Shown: piece after piece, positions 1 through 6,345 of the stretch | Layout: each line of letters begins with the position of its first letter | Position numbering within the stretch: position 1 is the first letter of the stretch | Source of the DNA: Minisyncoccota bacterium | GTDB taxonomy: Bacteria > Patescibacteriota > Minisyncoccia > Minisyncoccales > CG1-02-41-26 | Direction: 5' to 3' | Length of the DNA: 35,551 nucleotides | NCBI GenBank assembly: GCA_028712605.1 | Contig: JAQTPV010000003.1 | Span: 1 to 35,551 of the forward strand | Made by a program: the position numbers and the translations under genes | The notes under the pieces: generated by a model | Told to the model about the DNA's origin: nothing | Seen by the model: only the letters and a program-made list of their open reading frames with translations | Database searches by the model: none

Positions 1-1814
1 TCTTGCACCACACCACCCACATTGGCAGCCTTAAGGGCTGGGGCATCATTGGTGCCCTCTCCTATAAAACCAACCTCGTACTTTTTCTGCAATGATTTGA
101 TAATCTTATACTTAGTTTGCGGCGCAATCCTAGCGAACACCGAAAAATCACAGCAGGTCTTATCAAAATCAGCCTCAGCTAAGGCGTCTAACTTTTCACC
201 CAAAATTACGTGCGAAACATCACTAATCAAACCAACATTGCGCGCTACGTCCCCCGCCACCTCCTGACTGTCTCCTGTGATAATTTTTACCTGAATACCT
301 AGTTTTTTAGCTAGCTTAATAGCCGCATGAGCCGTATCTTTTAAGGGGTCGACAAAAGCCAGATAGCCCAAAAATGTCATGTCCTTTTCATCTTGTTCGC
401 TGAAATTGGAACCATTAAATGGCTTATAGGCCACAGCTAAAATCCTCTTGCCCATAAGGCCCCGTTCTTTAATTTCTTCTTTTAGGCTTTCTGGGCTTTG
501 CCCATCTGGAAAAGTTGAGCAAAACCGCAAAACAGATTCAGGCGCTCCCTTCATAATGACAATTCTTTCCTTAGTGCTTTCAACTAGAACACTATTTCTC
601 ATTCTCACTGAGTCAAACGGCACTTCAGTAATTATTTTATAATTATTCAACTGCTCTTTGGTAAAAGTTGTAGCTGCGTTGAATAGAGCGCTATCAAAGG
701 AACTAATGACAGCATCGGTCTGTTCCCCAATATAATTGGAAGATAAAAGACCGAATAAAACACAGGTTTCCGTTTCTGGTGAATAGATTGCATCCAAAGT
801 AAGCTTATTCTGCGTTAGGGTGCCCGTCTTATCAGCACACAGAACCTCAATGTTGCCCAAATCCTCAATAGCAGTTAAGCGTCGGGCTACCACTTTTTCA
901 CGGGCCATTTTCAAGGCACCACTAGATAAAGCAAAGGTAGCCACTACAGGCAAGGCTTCAGGTAAAATACTCACCACTAAGGCAACGCAAAAAATTAAAA
1001 AGTCTGAAAAATCTTCAGTGCCACGCAAGATCAAATTAGCAATGAAAACAAACAGAATGGCGGCCGCCACTATTTTCATCATTAACTTACTAGCAAAAAG
1101 TAATTCTTTCCCATAAGCGCTTACTCTGTGAATGCCAGCCATCATTTTAGTAATCTCACCCACGGTTGTTTCTGGCCCCGTGGCTAAAGCCACCGCCTTA
1201 GCCCTGCCCGCCACTACCGCCGTACCACTAAAAAGAATGTTTTGGGCTTTAAAAATTTCTTGAGTGGCTTCAGGTAATGCCTCGCAACCCTTAACCACTG
1301 GCTGCGATTCACCAGTTAAAACTGATTCGTCAACCAAAAAACCTTGCCCCTTAACCAGCCGCGAGTCAACGGGAATAATATTGCCAGCTTCCAAGAATAG
1401 GATATCGCCGGGCACTAATAATTTTTTTTCAACCATCACTTCTCCTCCGCTCCTGACAACCTTAACCTTAGAAGTAATAAACTTTTTCAATAAAGTAATG
1501 GCTTTTTCAGACCGATATTCCTGGAAAAATCCAACTGCCACATTAACCAAGATAAAAGCTAAAATCACATAGCCATCAACGATCTCGCCTACCAAAAAGG
1601 CTAAGAATCCAGCACCAAACAATAAATAAAAAAAGGGCGATTTTAACTGCCGTCCTAAAATTTCTAACCAATGTGCTCGTTTTTCTTTAATTTCATTGTA
1701 ACCAAACTTTTCCAAGCGCCTCGCTGCCTCCTGAACGCTTAAGCCCTGCTCGCTAGTCGCGAGCAGGCTTAAAACCTCTTTGGCTTCTTTATTTGTATAC
1801 TGACTAAAATCCAT
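1..1814 (-). CDS. P-type cation-transporting ATPase (partial, C-terminus beyond window)
   Basis: Membrane P-type ATPase that would couple ATP hydrolysis to cation transport. Reading the minus strand from the ATG at 1814 gives about 604 residues with no stop before the window edge. Visible motifs are the actuator TGES loop (VDESVLTGESQPV), the membrane motif PEALP before the phosphorylation site, the phosphorylated Asp in CADKTGTLTQN (Asp about residue 328), and the hinge GEGTNDAPALK near residues 585-595. The hinge is usually GDGxNDAP; here the first Asp, a Mg2+ ligand in SERCA, is Glu. The N-terminal cation-ATPase domain is present; the last membrane helices are missing only because the window ends. 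The start lies 2 nt after the permease stop, so it is the last visible gene of the SLOG-mgtC operon. MgtC in the same operon makes Mg2+ or another divalent cation plausible, but the ion cannot be read from the sequence. Confidence 0.93.
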   Translation of the reverse strand, partial: MDFSQYTNKEAKEVLSLLATSEQGLSVQEAARRLEKFGYNEIKEKRAHWLEILGRQLKSPFFYLLFGAGFLAFLVGEIVDGYVILAFILVNVAVGFFQEYRSEKAITLLKKFITSKVKVVRSGGEVMVEKKLLVPGDILFLEAGNIIPVDSRLVKGQGFLVDESVLTGESQPVVKGCEALPEATQEIFKAQNILFSGTAVVAGRAKAVALATGPETTVGEITKMMAGIHRVSAYGKELLFASKLMMKIVAAAILFVFIANLILRGTEDFSDFLIFCVALVVSILPEALPVVATFALSSGALKMAREKVVARRLTAIEDLGNIEVLCADKTGTLTQNKLTLDAIYSPETETCVLFGLLSSNYIGEQTDAVISSFDSALFNAATTFTKEQLNNYKIITEVPFDSVRMRNSVLVESTKERIVIMKGAPESVLRFCSTFPDGQSPESLKEEIKERGLMGKRILAVAYKPFNGSNFSEQDEKDMTFLGYLAFVDPLKDTAHAAIKLAKKLGIQVKIITGDSQEVAGDVARNVGLISDVSHVILGEKLDALAEADFDKTCCDFSVFARIAPQTKYKIIKSLQKKYEVGFIGEGTNDAPALKAANVGGVVQ

Positions 1815-1816
1815 AG

Positions 1817-2953
1817 TTAAAACCGAACGAAGTTATTAATAATTCCAGCAACCGAGCCACCCGCCAATATAATAATCACAAAATAAATTAAAAATCGAGG
1901 GTGCTTCAAAGAGTATTCCGGGATCCTGTCGCCTGCCTGCTTTGCCTTTTGATATAAAAGACTGATGGCTACGCCTTCAGCTAACCCCACAAAAGTACCC
2001 ACGATGCTCACCACAGGAATAAACCTGTTAAAACCCACTAAGAACAGCCCCAACGGCACTAAAACTGAGAGTAAAAAAGCGATGGGCGCTGGAAAGCGGC
2101 AGTCATAATGAAAAATATATTTTAGATAATTAGCCGAAACAACAAAAGAAGTAGCCACTGTTAAAAGCCCTAAAAGCCCGCCCAGTAAAATTACGTGGCC
2201 ACCCAAAAATGGTGCTAGACTTTCAAAAACTTTATCTGTCATTGAAGACCCTGCTACGCCCACTGTCAAAAAACCAAATAATAAATACACAAAGACACAA
2301 ACTAAAGAAGCAATAATCACCACCCTCTTGAGGTGGCCTTTTTTTTCTAAAATTTCCAAAAGCCCAGGTACCGTACTCCAGCCAACAAGACTAAAGAGAA
2401 AAACGCCAAAAGGTAAAAACAGATAATGAGAGTCAAAAAGTTTATAATGGCTTATATCTATCTTGGGCCAGCAGAAAGCAACGATAAGCCCAAAAATAGC
2501 GAACATTGCTAAGCTCATCACCAGCTCTAGCTTAGCAATTGATTTCGTGCCCCAAAACACAAAGAGCGAAAGAAAGGTCCAAAACAGCACAGCCCCTTGT
2601 TGGGCCGTCAAAAAAGAGGGGAAAATGGTTTTTATAAATTCGCCGGCCAAAATAACATAGACCAGAAGGGTGCCAACGGTGCCAAAAATGGTAGCGATTA
2701 AAATGAAAAATTTAGCTCCGCGCCCAAAATATTTTTTAGCATAACCAGTAAGCTGGTGCGGTCCATTAGTGCGCAAAACAACTTCGCCATAGAATAAATG
2801 CAAGAACAAAACAACGGTCCCTAGTAAAATTAAATAAAAAAGCGAAATTAAAACTCCGCTTCGAGAAACAACGTATGGAATAGCGAAAACGCCAGCGCCG
2901 ATAATAGTTCCTATCAGGCTGGCTGAAGCCAAAATAGGTTTACTTATCTTCAT
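1817..2953 (-). CDS. amino-acid permease, aromatic amino acid transporter-like
   Basis: Multi-pass inner-membrane transporter of the APC superfamily, resembling the tryptophan/tyrosine permease and Aa_trans type. The N-terminus carries the family signature GTIIGAGVFAIPYV, which forms the unwound part of helix 1 that binds substrate, and about 11 hydrophobic segments follow over 378 residues. I chose the ATG at 2953 (MKISKP) rather than the upstream in-frame start at 2995, because the shorter form begins just before helix 1 and overlaps the mgtC stop by only 14 bases. The gene sits between mgtC and the P-type ATPase, so it is probably co-transcribed. Substrate specificity is not determinable; an auxotrophic CPR cell would need amino-acid import. 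No SD is visible. Confidence 0.85.
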   Translation of the reverse strand: MKISKPILASASLIGTIIGAGVFAIPYVVSRSGVLISLFYLILLGTVVLFLHLFYGEVVLRTNGPHQLTGYAKKYFGRGAKFFILIATIFGTVGTLLVYVILAGEFIKTIFPSFLTAQQGAVLFWTFLSLFVFWGTKSIAKLELVMSLAMFAIFGLIVAFCWPKIDISHYKLFDSHYLFLPFGVFLFSLVGWSTVPGLLEILEKKGHLKRVVIIASLVCVFVYLLFGFLTVGVAGSSMTDKVFESLAPFLGGHVILLGGLLGLLTVATSFVVSANYLKYIFHYDCRFPAPIAFLLSVLVPLGLFLVGFNRFIPVVSIVGTFVGLAEGVAISLLYQKAKQAGDRIPEYSLKHPRFLIYFVIIILAGGSVAGIINNFVRF

Positions 2954-3380
2954 AGTCAGCCTCTTGACCAAATAACTTAATTTCCAACCAATCAAAACCA
3001 GAAAGGATCAGAAGTACTAAAAAAGTAGCGAAAACCGTTAGGCTATAAAACCCCATACCAACCCCGATACCAACAGCAGCCGTAGCCCATAAAGCGGCCG
3101 CCGTGGTTAGCCCCTCAATCTGCCCCTTATGCTGTAAGATAATCCCGGAGCCCAAAAAGCCAATACCGATAGCCACTGCCTGGACAACTCCAATAGCTGC
3201 TGGAGCGTTCAGGGCCTCCATAAAATCAATATCAATAATAGCAAACAAACAACAGCCTAAACTAACCAAAGCGAAAGTACGAAGCCCCGCTTCTTTTTTT
3301 CGGCTTTTCCGCTCTAAACCGATTAAGGCTCCCAACAAGCCAGCTAGCAAAATTTGCAAAAAAGGCTCAAAGCCAAACAT
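2940..3380 (-). CDS. mgtC: MgtC/SapB family membrane protein
   Basis: Small membrane protein of the MgtC/SapB family (146 residues). Signature segments are clear: GALIGLERKSRKKEAGLRT near the N-terminus, GIGFLGSGIIL in the middle and GLTTAAALWATAAVGIGVG after it, with four to five predicted helices. In Salmonella MgtC supports growth in low Mg2+ and inhibits the F-type ATP synthase; in other bacteria the role is less clear. The protein ends shortly after the last helix, so it lacks the C-terminal ACT-like domain of long MgtC forms. It starts 1 nt after the stop of the EF-Tu-like gene and overlaps the permease start, so translation of the three is probably coupled. Confidence 0.9.
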   Translation of the reverse strand: MFGFEPFLQILLAGLLGALIGLERKSRKKEAGLRTFALVSLGCCLFAIIDIDFMEALNAPAAIGVVQAVAIGIGFLGSGIILQHKGQIEGLTTAAALWATAAVGIGVGMGFYSLTVFATFLVLLILSGFDWLEIKLFGQEADYEDK

Positions 3381-3381
3381 A

Positions 3382-3771
3382 TCAAACCTTATAGACCCTA
3401 TACCCTTCTCTAACTACTTCTTTAACCTTTAGGCCAACCTCCTGCCCTCTCCCAGCCTTAATAATCTTTTTATGATCAAACTCCATGGATTTAACCTGTT
3501 GCTTGAAATCAGTCTTTTCCCCCCCCTCAATCTTGATAGTATCGCCAACTTTAATCGTGTCTCCAAACTTAATAACCGCCACGCTGATTTTATCAAAATA
3601 ATGCACCACCTTACCAACCTCTTTTAATTTTTCTTTCATCTTAACTGGGGCAACCTTTTTGTCTACATTTTGTTTAGCGCCCTTTTTTGGCTTGGTGCTA
3701 GCGGTTTTCTTGACCGCCTTTTTAGCTGTTGTTTTGGCAACTTTTTTTGTTGCTTTTTTTGGGGCAGTCAT
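3382..3771 (-). CDS. EF-Tu domain-2-like beta-barrel protein with lysine-rich N-terminal tail
   Basis: A 129-residue protein in two parts. Residues 1 to about 45 are a low-complexity Lys/Ala/Thr tail resembling a histone H1-type or ribosomal-protein extension. Residues about 48-129 form a single beta-barrel like domain 2 of translation GTPases: GKVVHYFDKISVAVIKF, then GDTIKVGDTIKIEG, then the typical QVKSMEFDHKKIIKAGRGQEVGLKV. There is no GTPase domain. Similar stand-alone domains occur as elongation-factor-like proteins and in U32-peptidase C-termini. The basic tail suggests RNA or ribosome contact, which is inference. The gene lies 11 nt after the SLOG gene and 1 nt before mgtC. The stop is TGA. 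Confidence 0.75.
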   Translation of the reverse strand: MTAPKKATKKVAKTTAKKAVKKTASTKPKKGAKQNVDKKVAPVKMKEKLKEVGKVVHYFDKISVAVIKFGDTIKVGDTIKIEGGEKTDFKQQVKSMEFDHKKIIKAGRGQEVGLKVKEVVREGYRVYKV

Positions 3772-3782
3772 ATTTTTTTACT

Positions 3783-4412
3783 TTACAAAACCGATTTACT
3801 GCGAGCAGTTTTTCTCTGCTCGTCGGTAATGGCTTTGATAAGTTTATCTACTAATTTTTGAGGGTCAGTATCATATACTATCTTGGTTTTAGGCCGATAG
3901 CCTTTAGCCAACACCGGCTCAATTAAATCAGCTGTGCCTCCAGAACCCTGCATCACTCCAACTGGCGTTCTGGTTTCAAAAGCAATAGTAAACTCATTTA
4001 AAGTACCCGTTCGGCCACAAACAATGATCACGCCATCCGCCGCCTTGGTTAAAATCAAATTGCGACCCACGTAATCAAAGCCAGTGTAAACAATCAAATC
4101 AAAATAATCAGTGGGTAGTTTATACCTCTTAACGTGTTCATCTTTACTGCCAGCTGGAGAAAAACCGATACTCACTCCACCCGCCTCTTTGGCGCCCTTG
4201 GCTGCATAGTAAGGAACGCCCGTAGTGGCGCCAGTTAACAAAATACAGCCCCTCTCCACTATGGCCTTACCTAAAGTCTCGCCTAAGTCTTTGATGTTGG
4301 GCGAACAACACGATAGCTCAGCTGCTCCAGACACGCAAATCTTATAACGATGCTCACCTAACCAATCCTTGGGATTTTCCACTTTTTTGCTTTTTGTTTT
4401 TTTCATCACCAT
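3783..4412 (-). CDS. SLOG/LOG-family Rossmann protein (TIGR00725-like)
   Basis: A 209-residue protein of the SLOG superfamily, which includes LOG phosphoribohydrolases, DprA and Moco-carrier proteins and binds nucleotides or related ligands. Typical features are ICVSGAAELS at the first strand, LGKAIVERGCILLTGATTGVPYYAAKGAKEAGG, and the ligand loop GRTGTLNEF, which matches the GGxGTxxE loop of LOG proteins but with Arg-Thr in place of Gly-Gly. The first about 15 residues are a basic tail. Two in-frame ATGs lie six bases apart (4412 and 4406) and either may be used. It is the first gene of the operon running to the P-type ATPase. The exact ligand or reaction is unknown, and I would not call it a cytokinin-activating enzyme. 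Confidence 0.8.
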   Translation of the reverse strand: MVMKKTKSKKVENPKDWLGEHRYKICVSGAAELSCCSPNIKDLGETLGKAIVERGCILLTGATTGVPYYAAKGAKEAGGVSIGFSPAGSKDEHVKRYKLPTDYFDLIVYTGFDYVGRNLILTKAADGVIIVCGRTGTLNEFTIAFETRTPVGVMQGSGGTADLIEPVLAKGYRPKTKIVYDTDPQKLVDKLIKAITDEQRKTARSKSVL

Positions 4413-4447
4413 ACATTTATCTATAAATTTTACTTCTGCGTTTAATA

Positions 4448-4476
4448 ATTATACCACAAACACCTCTCCAACGAAA
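4448..4476 (-). promoter_or_regulatory. sigma70-type promoter for the SLOG-mgtC operon
   Basis: On the minus strand there is an extended -10 (TGGTATAAT; hexamer at 4448-4453). A poor -35 (TTTCGT) lies 17 bases upstream. The predicted leader before the ATG at 4412 is about 30 nt. Confidence 0.6.
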
Positions 4477-4497
4477 AGCGCAGGCTCCTGAAGCGGC

Positions 4498-5319
4498 TTA
4501 CTTTTCATTGGTTGCAAGATTCGCTAATACATAGACTTCGTCCTGACCTCTTAAGTGTTGCCTTATACCAACGACCTTCTCGTCCCTAATCTCAATTCTA
4601 CTAAAACCTTTTTCCTCACCAATAACCCTGCCTGTACGCTTATCCAAAAGATGTTCAATGTTGAAATAGCCCCTTTTCCCTATTACCAAGCCGTCTCTAA
4701 CAATAATTTGATCAAACCAATCGGAAATTATTTGTTTAGTATCGGGGCTTAAAAGATATTCTTTAGCCATGAGGCCCCCAGTTGTCCCTATAAATAAACC
4801 GTCTCGTTCTATAACCCTTATGCTTTGGTCAACTCCCTTTTCTACCCCCACTACTCCCTTGCTGGCTTGAGATGCCTTCTTTCGCTCCAACTCCTCTCTG
4901 ATTCCTTCAGCATCATCTACTGCCTTTTGCCATAATTTATTAGCCCGAGCTCTTATAGCCTTCTGCTCCTTGCCTTCCTCCAATTTCGCCTTCTGACCCT
5001 CGTCGTCCGGCTCAATTGTATCAGAAGACGTCTGCTCGCTTCCCCGCGCCCAACCAACCCCCAAATCATCTAGAGGCAACCCCGCATCGTATATTGCTCT
5101 TCTATCAGAATCGCTTAAAACTTCGTAAGCCTCATTAGCTCTTTTGAACTCCTCTTCATCACCCCCCTTATCCGGGTGAGTCTCTTTTGCTAGTCCCCAA
5201 AAAGCTCTCTTAATCTCGTCTACGGTTGCTGTTCGTTCAATTCCCAAAACATCATAATGAGTCTTCTCCGAGGAAAGCCCTTTCTCAAAATTGTAATTAA
5301 TTTTTTTCTCTCCCAGCAT
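4498..5319 (-). CDS. J-domain protein with C-terminal WG-like repeats
   Basis: A 273-residue DnaJ-domain protein. The J domain occupies about residues 20-82, including THYDVLGI at its start and the catalytic HPD at residues 48-50, which stimulates the DnaK ATPase. There is no G/F region, no zinc-finger domain and no DnaJ C-terminal substrate domain, so this is a class-C J protein rather than the housekeeping DnaJ. A charged, probably coiled linker covers residues about 105-160. The C-terminal 110 residues contain repeated stretches such as IRVIERDGLFIG, QIIVRDGLVIGKRG and IEIRDEKVVGI, spaced like WG beta-repeats though without the Trp-Gly pair. It may deliver a specific client to DnaK; the client is unknown. 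There is no transmembrane segment. It forms its own unit behind the promoter at 5382-5410. Confidence 0.8.
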   Translation of the reverse strand: MLGEKKINYNFEKGLSSEKTHYDVLGIERTATVDEIKRAFWGLAKETHPDKGGDEEEFKRANEAYEVLSDSDRRAIYDAGLPLDDLGVGWARGSEQTSSDTIEPDDEGQKAKLEEGKEQKAIRARANKLWQKAVDDAEGIREELERKKASQASKGVVGVEKGVDQSIRVIERDGLFIGTTGGLMAKEYLLSPDTKQIISDWFDQIIVRDGLVIGKRGYFNIEHLLDKRTGRVIGEEKGFSRIEIRDEKVVGIRQHLRGQDEVYVLANLATNEK

Positions 5320-5381
5320 AATATTTTTTACTTCCTACGCCCGCTTACTGAAAAATGCGTAGAGCCTATCACTCTAATCAT

Positions 5382-5410
5382 ATTATAGTAAACTTCAACC
5401 TAAACAAAAA
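5382..5410 (-). promoter_or_regulatory. promoter for the J-domain gene
   Basis: The minus strand reads TTTTTG, 17 nt, then a perfect TATAAT at 5382-5387. It lies just downstream of the terminator at 5406-5443, so the J-domain gene is an independent unit with a leader of about 55 nt. Confidence 0.6.
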
Positions 5411-5443
5411 GTATGCCTCTTGACCGAAAGAGCCAAAAGGCAT
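5406..5443 (-). terminator. rho-independent terminator after the micro-ORF
   Basis: Minus-strand stem ATGCCTTTTG / CAAGAGGCAT (10 bp including one G-U) with an 11-nt loop, followed by ACTTTTTG. It is the strongest minus-strand terminator in this intergenic region and ends the tRNA/micro-ORF unit. Confidence 0.7.
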
Positions 5444-5459
5444 GCCAACCTTACCAAAA

Positions 5460-5522
5460 CTAACAACTCTGCGCCAGTATTGGTAAGGCTATAATTAGGA
5501 TCACTAACAATATTCTCAGCAT
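5460..5522 (-). CDS. putative 20-residue hydrophobic microprotein
   Basis: A very short ORF that is easily missed: ATG at 5522, TAG at 5460-5462. The product starts MLRILLVILI and ends LPILAQSC, that is, a basic residue, a hydrophobic run of about 14 residues and a terminal Cys, like a signal peptide or single membrane helix. Translation looks credible because a near-perfect SD (GAGGAGGTG) lies 6 nt before the ATG, stronger than the SD of nearly any core gene in this window. A rho-independent terminator follows. A 9-bp inverted repeat (5449-5457 with 5480-5488) lets the 3' half of the ORF pair with the sequence after its stop. No homologue is recognised; membrane microprotein, toxin-like peptide or tiny lipoprotein remnant are all possible. 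Confidence 0.45.
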   Translation of the reverse strand: MLRILLVILIIALPILAQSC

Positions 5523-5548
5523 AAACAACACCTCCTCGTTATTAAATT

Positions 5549-5569
5549 TTCTGCAGCCAAACTGCAGAA
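5549..5569 (-). terminator. hairpin after tRNA-Arg
   Basis: Perfect 8-bp stem TTCTGCAG / CTGCAGAA with a 5-nt loop, seven bases after the tRNA 3' end and followed by AATTTAATAA. The tract is only moderately T-rich, so it may be a partial terminator or a 3'-processing boundary. Confidence 0.45.
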
Positions 5570-5575
5570 TTGCAA

Positions 5576-5648
5576 TGCTCCTAATAGGGCTCGAACCTAT
5601 ATCAGCGGCTCCGGAGGCCACCGTTTTGTCCAATTAAACTATAGGAGC
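5576..5648 (-). tRNA. tRNA-Arg(CCG)
   Basis: A 73-nt cloverleaf folds without a mismatch in the acceptor stem: GCTCCTA with TAGGAGC, D stem GTTT/AAAC, anticodon stem GTGGC/GCCGC (one G-U) and T arm ATAGG-TTCGAGC-CCTAT. The seven-base anticodon loop CTCCGGA gives anticodon CCG, which reads the Arg codon CGG. The discriminator is A and the 3' CCA is not encoded. The 5' half of the gene is also the 3' end of the methyltransferase ORF (47-base overlap on the same strand). Confidence 0.95.
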
Positions 5649-6345
5649 TAGGCTTTTTGACTATCAAATAAAGATTCTGTCGGTTGCCTTTTTCGTTTTT
5701 AATAACGCCTGCCTTGATAACTTGCCAACCAGTTTTTTGGGCTAAATTAACCAATTCTTTTTCAAAAAAACAATGATAATATCTCTCTCCCGTTGCCTTA
5801 CCAAACCAAGGCTCAATGATATCTCTAAAATCTAACTTAGATAAACCAAAAATCTTTTTCAAAAAAAATTTCCAAAAAATCTGCTGCTCTTCCTTGTCTT
5901 TGGGCTGCCAAACGGTTAGAATGAAAAATCCGCCTAGCTTAAGCACCCTTTTAGCTTCTTGCATAAATTGCTCCCTCATCTCTGCAGAAGGGATATGATG
6001 CAAAACAGCAATAGAATAGATTATGTCAAAGTAATTATCCTGAAACGGCAAGCTTAGGGCGTCAGCCACTTGGAAATTATCGTTGGGGTATCTTTTTTGA
6101 GCAATCTCAACCAGTTTATCAGAGATATCAGTACCAAAATACTGCCCGCCCTTTTCTTTAATAACCCCCAAGCACCGGCCATTGCCGCACCCTAAATCCA
6201 AGACCCTATCGCCTTCCCTAATACAATCAAAAAACTGCCTTGCTTCTGGCCAGAGGATTTGACGAGTGCTGGAGAACTCTTCAGCAATAGCATTATAATT
6301 ATCTTTAACCTTATTCAATAAATGTTGTGCGTATTTTTTATCCAT
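5602..6345 (-). CDS. class I SAM-dependent methyltransferase (Methyltransf_11/25 type)
   Basis: A Rossmann-fold methyltransferase of 247 residues from the ATG at 6345. Motif I is VLDLGCGNGRCLG and is followed by an acidic strand end (YFGTDIS). The motif IV region is FDIIYSIAVLHHI, and the post-motif (AKRVLKLGGFFILTVW) is typical of Methyltransf_11. The C-terminal part (KATGERYYHCFFEKELVNL) resembles eukaryotic ALKBH8/Trm9-type tRNA wobble-uridine methyltransferases. With Elp3 divergent next door this suggests methylation of cm5U to mcm5U, an inference from motif and context. The longer in-frame start at 6393 would overlap elp3 by 50 bases. The last 15 codons lie inside tRNA-Arg, so the true functional end may be just after LIVKKP. 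Confidence 0.85.
   Translation of the reverse strand: MDKKYAQHLLNKVKDNYNAIAEEFSSTRQILWPEARQFFDCIREGDRVLDLGCGNGRCLGVIKEKGGQYFGTDISDKLVEIAQKRYPNDNFQVADALSLPFQDNYFDIIYSIAVLHHIPSAEMREQFMQEAKRVLKLGGFFILTVWQPKDKEEQQIFWKFFLKKIFGLSKLDFRDIIEPWFGKATGERYYHCFFEKELVNLAQKTGWQVIKAGVIKNEKGNRQNLYLIVKKPSSYSLIGQNGGLRSR

Noticed and set aside
820..1116. Plus-strand ORFs across the P-type ATPase region
   Set aside because: The opposite strand encodes a motif-rich P-type ATPase; these are antisense shadows.
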